Origin: Lysobacterales bacterium
GTDB lineage: Bacteria; Pseudomonadota; Gammaproteobacteria; Xanthomonadales; SZUA-36
Direction: 5' to 3'
Assembly: GCA_021648125.1 (NCBI GenBank)
Contig: JAKITK010000001.1
Location: forward strand, 1 to 64,000
DNA: 64,000 bases
The notes under the pieces are model-generated. The model saw only the letters and a list, made by a program, of their open reading frames with translations, had not been told where the DNA came from and did not search any database. Below, in pieces: positions 53,144 to 62,072 of this stretch (position 1 is the stretch's first letter; each line of letters opens with the position of its first letter). Made by a program: the position numbers and the translations under genes.

Positions 53144-55768
53144 TTATTCTGCTTCTGAGTCTTCTTGAGTATCAGTTGCTTGAGGCTGAACTTCAGCATC
53201 TGAATTTGAAACACCCGAATCTGATAGTTCATCATCTTCCGTCGGCATCGATTCAATTCTCGCCAAACCGACAAGTTTTTCCGACTCTCCAACTTTAATT
53301 AAGGTAACACCCTGGGTATTTCTACCAAGCGTTGAAATCCCCTCAACACCGGTTCTTACCAGCGTGCCATTGTCAGATATCAGCATGATATCGTCTTCAT
53401 CCAATACCAGCTGCGCACCAACCAAACAGCCATTACGCGCCGATGTCTTGATTCCAATAACACCCATACCGCCACGACCCTGAACGGAGAATTCTTGCAA
53501 TCTAGTGCGCTTGCCAAAGCCGCGTTCGGTTGCAGTAAGCACATCACCTTCGGTAGCCACCAACATGGAGACAACTTTTTCACCGGACTTCAGCTTGATA
53601 CCACGAACACCGCGGGTTTGGCGACCCATGGGGCGGGCATCGGTTTCATTAAATCGAATACACTTACCGGAGCTAGAAAAGAGCATAATATCTTGATTGC
53701 CATCGGTTAAGGCAACCCCGATTAATGTATCGTCATCCGGGAGTTCAATCGCCCAAATACCGTTGGCCCGGGGACGGGAGTACGCGGGCAAGATGGTTTT
53801 CTTGACACTACCATTGGCGGTAGCAAAAAAGACAAATAAATCTTCAGAGAATTCACGCACGGGCAAAATAGCATTAACCCGCTCGCCTTTTTCTAATGGC
53901 AGTAAATTCACTATCGGCTTGCCTCGACTGACATGGCTAGCTTGAGGAATTTGGTAGACCTTCATCCAATGCACCTTACCTCGCGAAGTAAAGCAGAGCA
54001 TGGTGTCGTGGGTATTTGCTACCCACAGTTGTTCGATAAAGTCTTGTTCTTTCATCTTAGTGGCAGACTTACCTTTACCACCACGGCGCTGGGACTGATA
54101 ACGATCCAGAGTTTGTGATTTCACATAGCCTGCATGTGACAATGTCACAACCACATCCTCTTCGACGATTAGATCTTCAAGGCTTAAATTTAGCCGTGTT
54201 TGTAGGATCTCTGAACGGCGTTGATCGCCGTAGAGCTCACGAATCGCTTCAAGCTCTTCGCGAATCACTTCCATTAAGCGCTCTGGTTCTTGCAGGATAT
54301 TAAGAAGTTCACGCACTGTTTGCAGAATTTGCTCGTATTCTTCAGTGAGCTTATCCTGCTCCAGCCCAGTTAAGCGGTGCAAGCGCAGATCGAGAATGGC
54401 CTGAGCCTGCTCTGCAGTTAACAGATAGCCGGCTTTATGCAAACCATATTGCGCTTCCAGATCCTCAGGGCGGGAAAGATCCGCACCTGCCTGGCCAAGC
54501 AAAGCTTTAACCAAGCCGGCTTCCCAATGTTTGGCCTGCAGACGCTGTTTCGCTTCTGCGGGATTAGCTGAAGTTTTAACCAATTCGATAACTTCATCAA
54601 GGTTCGCCAAAGCAATCGTCAAGCCCTCAAGGGTATGAGCACGGTTGCGGGCTTTGCGCAGTTCAAATAATGTGCGCCGGGTAACAACCTCGCGCCGATG
54701 GCGAATAAATGCACTCAGAATTTGTTTTAGATTGAGAAGTTTTGGCTGACCATTGATTAATGCAACCATATTAATGCCGAAGACATTTTGCATGGCTGTG
54801 TGCTGGTAAAGATTGTTGAGTATGACCTCGGCAACTTCACCGCGTTTAAGACCAATCACCATCCGCATACCGTCTTTATCGGACTCATCGCGCAAGACAT
54901 TAATGCCTTCCAGGCGTTTTTCTTTAACCAAATCGGCAATTTTTTCTAGCAGTCGAGCTTTGTTCACCTGATACGGCAATTCAGTGACGATAATATACTG
55001 CTTGCCGGAAGATTCATCGGTTTCGATATGCGAACGGGCCCGTAGATAAATACGGCCTTTACCAGTCTTATAAGCCTCGAGAATCCCGGCGGCACCATTG
55101 ATAAATCCAGCAGTTGGAAAATCCGGCCCCGGCAAGGTGTGCATTAGTTCTTCAATACTTAATTCTGGATTATGCATAAGGGCGATGGTGGTATCGATAA
55201 CTTCGGTAATATTGTGTGGCGGTATATTGGTTGCCATACCCACAGCAATACCGGAAGAGCCATTGACCAGTAAAGTTGGAACCCGGGTAGGAAGAACCGA
55301 TGGTTCATATTCTGACTCATCATAATTGGGGATGAAATCGACGGTTTCTTTATCTAGATCAGCCAGTAATTCATGTGCGAGCCGGGTCATACGAACTTCG
55401 GTATAACGCATAGCCGCTGCTGAATCGCCATCAACCGAGCCAAAGTTACCCTGACCATCTACCAGCATATAACGCATCGCAAAAGGCTGCGCCATGCGTA
55501 CAATGGTGTCATAAACCGCTGTATCGCCGTGCGGATGGTATTTACCGATGACATCACCGACCACTCGGGCGGATTTTTTATACGACTTATTCCAGTCATT
55601 TCCGAGCACACGCATGGCAAAAAGCACTCGCCTGTGAACCGGTTTCAGACCATCGCGAACATCAGGTAAAGCACGCCCCACAATCACGCTCATGGCGTAA
55701 TCGAGGTAGGATTGTTTCATCTCGTCTTCGAGACTAACCTGCAGGATTTCTTTGGCCATTTCTGCCAT
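53144..55768 (-). CDS. gyrA: DNA gyrase subunit A
   Basis: 874 residues. Breakage-reunion subunit of gyrase, which introduces negative supercoils with GyrB. The catalytic tyrosine is Tyr122 in AAAMRYTE, exactly at the E. coli position. The quinolone-binding region reads [13 protein letters not shown] with Thr83 and Asp87; Thr83 is the normal residue in pseudomonads, so it is not a resistance change. The GyrA-box QRRGGKGK wraps DNA in the C-terminal beta-pinwheel, and the protein ends in an acidic tail ([10 protein letters not shown]). An mtnA remnant lies about 200 bp upstream on the same strand; the terminator at 53101-53125 follows. Confidence 0.98.
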   Translation of the reverse strand: MAEMAKEILQVSLEDEMKQSYLDYAMSVIVGRALPDVRDGLKPVHRRVLFAMRVLGNDWNKSYKKSARVVGDVIGKYHPHGDTAVYDTIVRMAQPFAMRYMLVDGQGNFGSVDGDSAAAMRYTEVRMTRLAHELLADLDKETVDFIPNYDESEYEPSVLPTRVPTLLVNGSSGIAVGMATNIPPHNITEVIDTTIALMHNPELSIEELMHTLPGPDFPTAGFINGAAGILEAYKTGKGRIYLRARSHIETDESSGKQYIIVTELPYQVNKARLLEKIADLVKEKRLEGINVLRDESDKDGMRMVIGLKRGEVAEVILNNLYQHTAMQNVFGINMVALINGQPKLLNLKQILSAFIRHRREVVTRRTLFELRKARNRAHTLEGLTIALANLDEVIELVKTSANPAEAKQRLQAKHWEAGLVKALLGQAGADLSRPEDLEAQYGLHKAGYLLTAEQAQAILDLRLHRLTGLEQDKLTEEYEQILQTVRELLNILQEPERLMEVIREELEAIRELYGDQRRSEILQTRLNLSLEDLIVEEDVVVTLSHAGYVKSQTLDRYQSQRRGGKGKSATKMKEQDFIEQLWVANTHDTMLCFTSRGKVHWMKVYQIPQASHVSRGKPIVNLLPLEKGERVNAILPVREFSEDLFVFFATANGSVKKTILPAYSRPRANGIWAIELPDDDTLIGVALTDGNQDIMLFSSSGKCIRFNETDARPMGRQTRGVRGIKLKSGEKVVSMLVATEGDVLTATERGFGKRTRLQEFSVQGRGGMGVIGIKTSARNGCLVGAQLVLDEDDIMLISDNGTLVRTGVEGISTLGRNTQGVTLIKVGESEKLVGLARIESMPTEDDELSDSGVSNSDAEVQPQATDTQEDSEAE

Positions 55769-56204
55769 AGTGATAAAATCTCTCTAAGTGCGCTCTATCT
55801 TATTGTTATTTATTGTTTTTTTAACATATAAAACGAGCGTTACGCAGGCTTATTTCAGACCCGCAAGGAAGTCACTAATTATACCAGAAAACAGCTGATT
55901 TTACTGTATTAAATAGCTGTAACCGACCCTAGTTTCAGCTACTCAATTAGACTCTCAAACAACACTCAAGTGGCGCGAAATAATTCGCTGATAGAAGTTT
56001 TCCCCGGTTGCGGAAAAAGCCGCTGATCCAGCAGCAGCAATTCATTTCCCTGCCACTTTATCGGACGAATCGTGTCATTGCTGCGCATTGGTTACTCCTG
56101 CGAATTACTCCAGTTCCCAGTATATCTAAAAGTTAAGAAATTCCTTGCTGAATTCGGTATCATTACTTTTTGAACTTACCACTACTTTTAAAGGATCTAT
56201 CGTT
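55769..56204. other. Upstream region of gyrA and ppiA
   Basis: 436 bp between the divergent gyrA and cyclophilin genes. It includes the mtnA remnant (55966-56088). The AT-rich part at 55795-55835 probably holds the gyrA promoter. Nothing else is visible. Confidence 0.5.
55966..56088 (-). pseudogene. mtnA: Remnant of mtnA (methylthioribose-1-phosphate isomerase), N-terminal 40 codons
   Basis: A minus-strand frame begins with a perfect AGGAG, 6 bp before ATG at 56088, and reads DTIRPIKWQGNELLLLDQRL at residues 5-24. This is the conserved N-terminal beginning of MtnA (IRPIRWDG...LLDQR). After about 30 residues the sequence stops matching and TGA follows at 55966, so about 300 residues are missing. 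In Pseudomonas an mtnA gene lies directly upstream of gyrA on the same strand; the remnant stands at this position. I read it as the result of a deletion. MtnA works in methionine salvage. Confidence 0.75.
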
Positions 56205-56765
56205 ATGAGAGCCGGTTTAATTGCCCTGTTATTTCTTCTACTCCTGAGCACTGCTGTTTATTCATCTACACAACCTACTGTGCTGCTGCATACCAGCAAA
56301 GGTGACATCACCATTGAGCTGAATGCAGAAAAAGCCCCTATTTCCACACAAAATTTTATTGATTATGTCAATTCCGGTTTCTACACTGATACCATTTTCC
56401 ACCGGGTAATTTCACACTTTATGGTTCAGGGTGGCGGGTTTAACGCCGACATGTCGAAAAAAGAAACCAACCCTCCAATCAAAAATGAAGCTTCGAATGG
56501 ACTAAAAAACATGCGTGGCAGTATTGCCATGGCGCGTACTAATGTCTCTGACTCGGCAACCGCACAATTTTTCATCAATGTTCAGGATAATCGCTCACTT
56601 GACTACGGCCCTATAAATGACGGCTACGCCGTATTTGGCAAAGTGATTGAAGGCATGGATGTTGTCGATGATATCCGCTTTGTAGAAACCAGTGTTGCGA
56701 AGGGCATGGCTGATGTACCGACTGAGGCGGTGATCATAATTTCCGCCAAAATGTTGCCGGAATAA
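56205..56765 (+). CDS. ppiA: Peptidyl-prolyl cis-trans isomerase, cyclophilin type, exported
   Basis: 186 residues from the ATG at 56205, with AAAGGA about 9 bp upstream. The first about 20 residues (RAGLIALLFLLLLSTAVYSS) form a signal peptide, placing it in the periplasm like PpiA. The cyclophilin domain shows VLLHTSKGDITIELNAEKAPISTQNFIDYV, GFYTDTIFHRVISHFMVQGGGF with the catalytic arginine, GSIAMARTNVSDSATAQFFINV and GYAVFGKVIEGMDVVDDI. It speeds prolyl isomerisation during protein folding. lpxH starts 18 bp downstream, the common neighbour order ppi-lpxH. Confidence 0.93.
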   Translation: MRAGLIALLFLLLLSTAVYSSTQPTVLLHTSKGDITIELNAEKAPISTQNFIDYVNSGFYTDTIFHRVISHFMVQGGGFNADMSKKETNPPIKNEASNGLKNMRGSIAMARTNVSDSATAQFFINVQDNRSLDYGPINDGYAVFGKVIEGMDVVDDIRFVETSVAKGMADVPTEAVIIISAKMLPE

Positions 56766-56783
56766 ACACGGGAATCCTGCTTG

Positions 56784-57515
56784 ATGCTACACAACGGCAA
56801 AACATATTTTATCTCTGACACCCACCTGGATGATAAACGCCCGGAAACCACCAGCCTATTTTTGCAAACACTGGAAACCCGGGTTCAAGGTGCCGATGCC
56901 CTTTACCTGCTCGGCGATGTTTTTGAGTACTGGATTGGTGATGATGCGATTGGTGAAACCGCCAGCGAAGTTGCTCGTATTTGCACTCGCTTATCAGATC
57001 AGGGCATGCGTATATATTTCCAACATGGTAATCGGGATTTCCTTTTGGGTGAAACCTATGCCAGGCACGCAAACTGGGAGTTGATTTCCGACCCGCTTGA
57101 AATTGATCTCTATGGACGACAAGTTTTACTGATGCACGGTGATAGCCTGTGTACCGATGATATCGCCTACCAAACTTTTCGTAACCAGGTACGCAAGCCG
57201 GTATGGCAGAAGACCTTCCTTACACATACTATCGCCGAACGCATTAACATGGCGCAGCAGGCTCGTAGCGAAAGTATGCAGCACACGGCCGATGCCGATA
57301 ACAGCATTATGGATGTCAACAATAATGCTGTAATTAATGCCTTGCGCGAACACCAGTCAAAAATCCTGATACATGGTCACACCCATCGCCCTGCCATACA
57401 TGACCTGGCTATTGAAGGCAAACCCTATAAACGGATGGTGCTTGGCGATTGGCATCAAAACGGGTGGTTAATTGAAGCTGACAAAAATAGCATTGAGCTA
57501 ATTAAAATCTCTTAA
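56784..57515 (+). CDS. lpxH: UDP-2,3-diacylglucosamine diphosphatase
   Basis: 243 residues from the ATG at 56784. Mn-dependent calcineurin-like phosphoesterase that cleaves UDP-diacylglucosamine to lipid X in lipid A synthesis, on the inner face of the membrane. All metallophosphatase motifs are there: YFISDTHLDD (DxH), GDVFEYWIGDD, HGNRDFLLG (GNHD-like), LLMHGDSLCTDD, and ILIHGHTHRPAIH (GHTHxP). Length is normal. It proves an outer membrane with lipid A. Confidence 0.96.
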   Translation: MLHNGKTYFISDTHLDDKRPETTSLFLQTLETRVQGADALYLLGDVFEYWIGDDAIGETASEVARICTRLSDQGMRIYFQHGNRDFLLGETYARHANWELISDPLEIDLYGRQVLLMHGDSLCTDDIAYQTFRNQVRKPVWQKTFLTHTIAERINMAQQARSESMQHTADADNSIMDVNNNAVINALREHQSKILIHGHTHRPAIHDLAIEGKPYKRMVLGDWHQNGWLIEADKNSIELIKIS

Positions 57516-57554
57516 TCTAGGCATTTCGAGTTTTTTTAGTAGGATGGAGGGGGG

Positions 57555-58358
57555 CTAGTTCGCTTCCGCTTGGCGAAAGAGATATTCCAACTCTGCAACT
57601 GAAAAGCCTGCCTCTAGCCTCGCTGATTGGTTGAAAGGGCCTTTTAAGATGCCATAATATTCTGCCAAGAGCTGCCTAAACACTTGCTCATAATCAAGTC
57701 CACGCTGTTGACAACACCAGCGAAACCAATCTGAACCAATGGCTACATGACGGACTTCCTCCGCCAATATGACCTGTAATATTTCGACCGTTTGTGAATC
57801 ACCAACGGCTTCCAGTCTAGCAATCATGGCGGGCGTTACATCGAGGCCACGCGCCTCCAGCACTCTGGGCACAAGCGCCATGCGAATCATCGGGTCAGCT
57901 GCAGTTTTAACAGCCATCTCCCAAAGACCATTATGCGCGGGAAAGTCGCCGTATTGATGACCCATTGCTTCGAGGCGTTGTTGTAACATTCTAAAATGAC
58001 GAACCTCATCCCAGGCCACCGAAAGCCAGTCAGTATAATACTGGGTAGGAAAATCGCGAAACCGATAGGCCGCATCAAGTGCCAGATTAATTGCATTAAA
58101 TTCGATATGCGCAATAGCATGCACAAGACTGGCGCGCCCTAGCTCGCTACCCAGTCCTCGTCGCGGGACTTTTGCTGGGTGAACCAGTAACGGCAACACC
58201 GGCCGCCCTGCTTCAGTTATTGCCTGTACAGGATCGCCGCTCAGTTCAATTTGTTGCGCTGAAACCTCAGCCCAAAGGCTTGCAACCATACTGCATTTGT
58301 CTTCCACTTGCGCAACTGCAATACAGTCGCGCAAGCGGTCATAAAAAGCCGCTAGCAT
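57555..58358 (-). CDS. DUF455 ferritin-like protein
   Basis: 267 residues of the DUF455 ferritin-like family. Metal ligand patterns of a four-helix di-iron centre appear in AIAHIEFNAINLALD, AWDEVRHFRMLQQRLE and AEEVRHVAIGSDWF, with a further glutamate in VLEARGLDV. The GDFPAHNGLWEMA segment is also typical. The reaction is not established for this family; related ferritin-like enzymes hydroxylate or oxidise organic substrates. It stands alone on the minus strand and converges on lpxH. Confidence 0.88.
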   Translation of the reverse strand: MLAAFYDRLRDCIAVAQVEDKCSMVASLWAEVSAQQIELSGDPVQAITEAGRPVLPLLVHPAKVPRRGLGSELGRASLVHAIAHIEFNAINLALDAAYRFRDFPTQYYTDWLSVAWDEVRHFRMLQQRLEAMGHQYGDFPAHNGLWEMAVKTAADPMIRMALVPRVLEARGLDVTPAMIARLEAVGDSQTVEILQVILAEEVRHVAIGSDWFRWCCQQRGLDYEQVFRQLLAEYYGILKGPFNQSARLEAGFSVAELEYLFRQAEAN

Positions 58359-58556
58359 ATTTGCATGCTGCTGACATTTATATTTTTATAAGCCATGCTA
58401 TTCCTAGTGTCAGACTGAAAGAAGTACTGGGTATTTCCCATGCTCAAATTTAAGCGCATGGCCTCGCTAATAAGTTTATCTGATTTATATAAATTAATAT
58501 CGATTTAACCTGACATTTGCGATAATCCCCGCAGATGCGAATAATGATTAAACCCA

Positions 58557-59249
58557 ATGCTGCAAACCAATAAACTCAGACATAGGAAACTAGCAAAAAT
58601 ATATAAATTTCCGCTGCTATTTGCGCTGCTAATCCATCTTGTTTTTATTGTTATGTTGGCTAGGCTCACACCGAGTATGCAAAACACAGCTGTAGAAAAG
58701 CCAGCTCTAACTTCATTGTCTGTCAGCCTGCAACCGGCCCCGCTTGAAACAATCAAACCCGAAGAGCCTAAGCCCGAAGCTAAGCCCGAGCCTATAGTTG
58801 TTGTTGAAGCCCTCGAAGAACCGCCACCACCAAAGGAACGCGAGATAGTTCAGGCAGAAACACCAACTACTGTGAAAGAGGAAAAAAACCCCATAGCACA
58901 GGATCAACAAAACGCTAGCTTGGCAGTATCCTCCGATTATCTGCACAGCCAGTTAATTCAACAATTGCAAGAAAATAGAATGCTTACTAAGTCCGCAAGG
59001 CTGGGAAAATTTAACAGTCGAAAATTACCGGAAAACTGGACCCGCAAAGCTGTTAGCTATACCCCAGGTATGTTTAGATCAGCCCAGTTGCCGCTCAAGG
59101 CTGAGATTCTGGATCAGTGGAATAGCCCGGATGGCGGCATGCAGAATAGAGTCAAACTTCCAAATGGTGATGTTGTCTGTGGAAATCTGGCAGCGCATAA
59201 CCCCCTGGATATATATTCTATGTCAATCTGGATGTATCGCTCGTGTTAG
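58557..59249 (+). CDS. TonB-like membrane-anchored proline-rich protein
   Basis: 230 residues. One N-terminal transmembrane segment (FPLLFALLIHLVFIVMLARL at about 17-36) with a short basic cytoplasmic end, then a periplasmic proline/glutamate-rich rod (KPEEPKPEAKPEPIVVVEALEEPPPPKE), which is the architecture of TonB and related energy transducers. The C-terminal about 100 residues (SDYLHSQLIQQLQ... GGMQNRVKLPNGDVVCGNLAAHNPLDIYSMSIWMYRSC) do not contain the TonB domain I would expect; instead they have two or three cysteines and look like a separate globular domain. The MscS-type channel gene follows after 9 bp. Function unknown. Confidence 0.6.
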   Translation: MLQTNKLRHRKLAKIYKFPLLFALLIHLVFIVMLARLTPSMQNTAVEKPALTSLSVSLQPAPLETIKPEEPKPEAKPEPIVVVEALEEPPPPKEREIVQAETPTTVKEEKNPIAQDQQNASLAVSSDYLHSQLIQQLQENRMLTKSARLGKFNSRKLPENWTRKAVSYTPGMFRSAQLPLKAEILDQWNSPDGGMQNRVKLPNGDVVCGNLAAHNPLDIYSMSIWMYRSC

Positions 59250-59258
59250 CATAATCGC

Positions 59259-60392
59259 ATGCTTGAACATATTTTTAATCTACTCGGCAGTTTTAACCTG
59301 CTGGATGTCTTTGTTATTGCCCTCAATATAGCGCTGTTTCTATTCTCAGGTATTTTATTAAATCGCATTCAAGGTGCGGCTGGCAGCACTAAGCGACCGC
59401 GTATGCTGACCATGCGCAGCCTGTCATTCATGCTACTGATTATGTACCTTATTGCTTTTATTCCCGGGGTTACATTCGGGCTGAAAGACTGTCAGGCCGA
59501 TAATTGTAATCCGCATATCATCAAGCAATTGAGCGAAACCGGTGCAACCCTGGTCGTCAGCTATATTTTGATGCTGCTGACCCACCTACTAGTTATCAAA
59601 CGATTTGGGCGGGAGCGCGAAGTTCAGGGGGAGTTAATTCATTATGAAACCTATCAAAGCCGCCTGGTATCTATTGTTGTACTCGTCACTGTAATCACAT
59701 TTTTACTGCTCACTACCCTCACCATCTGGGGTCTGGAGGGATGGTTGCGACAGACCAGTGTGCTGGGTGGCCTGGCAGTGCTGATCTTCTTTACCAAAGA
59801 CCTGTGGCTACCGGACAACATCAACGGTTTAATTTTGCTTTATAAAACCGATGTGGTACCCGGTAGCGTAGTCCGGGTAAGAAAACTCGACCTGTTGGCA
59901 ATCACCCTCAGAACATCATTAATCGAAACTGCTTTTCGCGACTTGGTGCATGGCCAACGCATTATCATTCCCAATTCAATGTTCCGAAATCAGGTCATCG
60001 AGGTCATCAATCATGACGACACGATCAAAGATTTTGTTGAATTTAATATTGGCTATGCTGCTGAAATGGAAAACATCAAAGCCTTTCTTGCACAAGCACA
60101 CAAGGATGCCTGTGAAATTGAGTCCGGTATTGATCCGCAATCAGAAGCCAGAATTAATGTAGTAACGACTGGCGATCATGCGGTAACCTGGCGACTCACC
60201 TATTCCCTCAACAATCCCTACCGTTTACGCAAAGCCCAGATGGCTATTTCTGAAGCGGCTCTAGCTTGCTCTGCAGGTTTTGGCATTGGGCTGAACACCC
60301 CGGTAACTCATCGCATCCTCGATGCCAACCTACACCCGCCTGAGGTGGTCAAAACTAGCCTCTCCAGCGGCGAACAAAATACGGATAAATGA
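59259..60392 (+). CDS. MscS-family mechanosensitive channel-like protein
   Basis: 377 residues. Four or more membrane helices at about 10-35, 50-72, 95-115 and 130-150, then a pore-like helix region (LGGLAVLIFFTKDLW) and a MscS beta-domain: DVVPGSVVRVRKLDLLAITLRTSLIE, DLVHGQRIIIPNSMFRNQVIEVINHD, and a C-terminal ferredoxin-like domain. The IPNSMF motif corresponds to the IPNS/N of MscS proteins. It probably protects the cell from osmotic shock or acts in a related signalling role. 9 bp after the TonB-like gene. Confidence 0.82.
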   Translation: MLEHIFNLLGSFNLLDVFVIALNIALFLFSGILLNRIQGAAGSTKRPRMLTMRSLSFMLLIMYLIAFIPGVTFGLKDCQADNCNPHIIKQLSETGATLVVSYILMLLTHLLVIKRFGREREVQGELIHYETYQSRLVSIVVLVTVITFLLLTTLTIWGLEGWLRQTSVLGGLAVLIFFTKDLWLPDNINGLILLYKTDVVPGSVVRVRKLDLLAITLRTSLIETAFRDLVHGQRIIIPNSMFRNQVIEVINHDDTIKDFVEFNIGYAAEMENIKAFLAQAHKDACEIESGIDPQSEARINVVTTGDHAVTWRLTYSLNNPYRLRKAQMAISEAALACSAGFGIGLNTPVTHRILDANLHPPEVVKTSLSSGEQNTDK

Positions 60393-60506
60393 CGACTTTC
60401 TGGTCAGGTTAACCACCTAATTAATCACCTGTCCCGTAAACACTTGCCCAAAGCCCGTTATTATTCGATATCTGCTGAGGTTTTTATGGCACGATATTCG
60501 CATATA

Positions 60507-60535
60507 GATACTTATAAACTTCATTAATAAGTATC
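60507..60535 (+). promoter_or_regulatory. 9-bp inverted repeat directly before a ribosome binding site
   Basis: GATACTTAT (60507-60515) and ATAAGTATC (60527-60535) are perfect complements around 11 bp. The second arm touches the AGGAG (60536-60540) of the following small membrane-protein gene. As DNA it could be an operator, as RNA a hairpin next to the ribosome site. Confidence 0.55.
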
Positions 60536-60546
60536 AGGAGAACTAT

Positions 60547-60777
60547 ATGAACGGACAAGGATCTGCTGGAAATGTCATCGCTGCACTGGCTAGCTTTTTT
60601 ATCCCGGGTCTTGGGCAATTAATTCAAGGCAGTTGGTTCAAAGCCATTGTGTTTTTTCTATTGACTGCATTGTTCTGGATCATACTGATGGGTTGGGTGT
60701 TCCATCTGTGGGCAATCATTGATGCCGCGCTTTATAGTGCTCCAGAGAACCGAAGATCGCGAAATTACAGCTACTAA
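60547..60777 (+). CDS. Small membrane protein, TM2-like
   Basis: 76 residues with AGGAG 6 bp before the ATG. Two hydrophobic segments, VIAALASFFIPGLGQLIQG and FKAIVFFLLTALFWIILMGWVFHLWAIIDAAL. The GLGQLIQG turn and the second helix ending in IIDAALY are the pattern of small TM2-domain-like proteins. Function unknown. An inverted repeat touches its ribosome binding site. Confidence 0.75.
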   Translation: MNGQGSAGNVIAALASFFIPGLGQLIQGSWFKAIVFFLLTALFWIILMGWVFHLWAIIDAALYSAPENRRSRNYSY

Positions 60778-60877
60778 CTGACAGTTGCTGATTGATTCTG
60801 GTAGGATACGCTTCGATTAACTCTAATAAACTTAATAAACCCTTAAAAAACCTTAAAATAAAAATTTAGGACTCACT

Positions 60878-61303
60878 ATGTACTATGAACCGCTTCTTAT
60901 CCCCCTCCTGCTACAGGCCGGTTTAATTCTGCTGGTCTGGCTGGCCATGTATGCAACCCGCCTAACTGAAATGAAGCGTAAGGGTATAGACCCACAAGAC
61001 TTGGTCAACACTGAAACTAAGAATGAGCTACTAAAAAATGTTGCTGCGGCATCCGATAATTTTAAAAATCAGTTTGAACTACCTACGCTGTTTTTTATTG
61101 CAATACTAACCGCACTAATACTCGTGATTCACAGCCCGTTATTAAATTCACTGGCAATGGCATTCGTGCTTCTGCGGATGGTGCATAGTTTTGTACATAT
61201 CACTTATAACAAGATAATGCATCGTTTCGCAGCCTATGCACTCAGTTCGTTCGCACTGATCGGTATGTGGGTGGTGATTGCAGCCAATGTAATTACACGA
61301 TAG
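60878..61303 (+). CDS. MAPEG family membrane protein
   Basis: 141 residues, four membrane helices. The NFKNQFELPTLFF segment between helices one and two and RMVHSFVHITYNKIMHRFAAYALS mark the MAPEG family (glutathione-dependent enzymes in eukaryotes, mostly uncharacterised in bacteria). The ATG at 60878 is preceded by TTTAGGACTCACT, a fair ribosome site. Reaction unknown. Confidence 0.85.
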   Translation: MYYEPLLIPLLLQAGLILLVWLAMYATRLTEMKRKGIDPQDLVNTETKNELLKNVAAASDNFKNQFELPTLFFIAILTALILVIHSPLLNSLAMAFVLLRMVHSFVHITYNKIMHRFAAYALSSFALIGMWVVIAANVITR

Positions 61304-61316
61304 CACCCGTACAAAC

Positions 61317-62006
61317 CTACATTGGCAGTTGCCAATCTATAGGCTCGCGATTTTTAGAGGTCAAATAAGCATTGGCACGGGAAAAATGCTGGCAGCCAAG
61401 AAACCCACGGTGGGCAGACAGAGGTGAAGGATGCGGCGCCTTGAGAACGCAGTGTTTGGCGCTATCCAGAAACTGACCTTTGCGTTGAGCATAGGCGCCC
61501 CATAACATAAACACCAAGTTCTCAGTTTCAACATTCAAGACTTCTATTACCCGGTCGGTAAAGCTTTCCCAACCCTTACCCTGATGAGCACCCGCGCTTC
61601 TGTGTTCAACCGTGAGCACAGCGTTTAATAACAATACTCCACTCTCAGCCCAAGGCTTTAAGTAACCATGACCGGGCACCTCAAAACCAATATCGGACTG
61701 TAACTCTTTATAAATATTTCTCAATGAAGGCGGTATAGCAGCGCCGGGCGGTACGGAAAAGGACAAGCCGTGTGCCTGCCCTGGGCCGTGATAAGGATCC
61801 TGGCCGATAATAACGACTTTCACATCCTCGAAAGCGGTAGTATTCAGGGCGTTGAAGATTTTCGCCCCGGGTGGAAAAACTTGGGCACCTGATTGCTTAC
61901 GCAGGAGCAAAAACTTGCGCAAGTCCTGCATGTATTTTTGCTCGAACTCTGGTCCGATGTGGCATTTCCAGCTCTGTGATAATCCAATCTCAGTCATAGC
62001 GTACAT
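61317..62006 (-). CDS. ung: Uracil-DNA glycosylase
   Basis: 229 residues from the ATG at 62006; an ATG three codons later (61997) is equally possible, since AGGA is 4 bp before the first. Removes uracil from DNA in base excision repair. VVIIGQDPYHGPGQAHGLSF holds the catalytic aspartate, and APHPSPLSAHRGFLGCQHF holds the leucine loop with the catalytic histidine. GVLLLNAVLTVE, in between, is also conserved. Family 1 UDG, full length. It diverges from the ferredoxin-NADP reductase gene. Confidence 0.96.
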   Translation of the reverse strand: MYAMTEIGLSQSWKCHIGPEFEQKYMQDLRKFLLLRKQSGAQVFPPGAKIFNALNTTAFEDVKVVIIGQDPYHGPGQAHGLSFSVPPGAAIPPSLRNIYKELQSDIGFEVPGHGYLKPWAESGVLLLNAVLTVEHRSAGAHQGKGWESFTDRVIEVLNVETENLVFMLWGAYAQRKGQFLDSAKHCVLKAPHPSPLSAHRGFLGCQHFSRANAYLTSKNREPIDWQLPM

Positions 62007-62072
62007 TTTATCCTGCAGACCATATGGTTTTAGCATATCCTAGCCTTCAATCTTAAATGGATAAGCACTCAG

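Noticed and set aside
53144-55768. Thr83 in GyrA as a quinolone-resistance mutation
   Set aside because: Thr83 is the natural residue in pseudomonads and Asp87 is intact, so it is most simply wild type.
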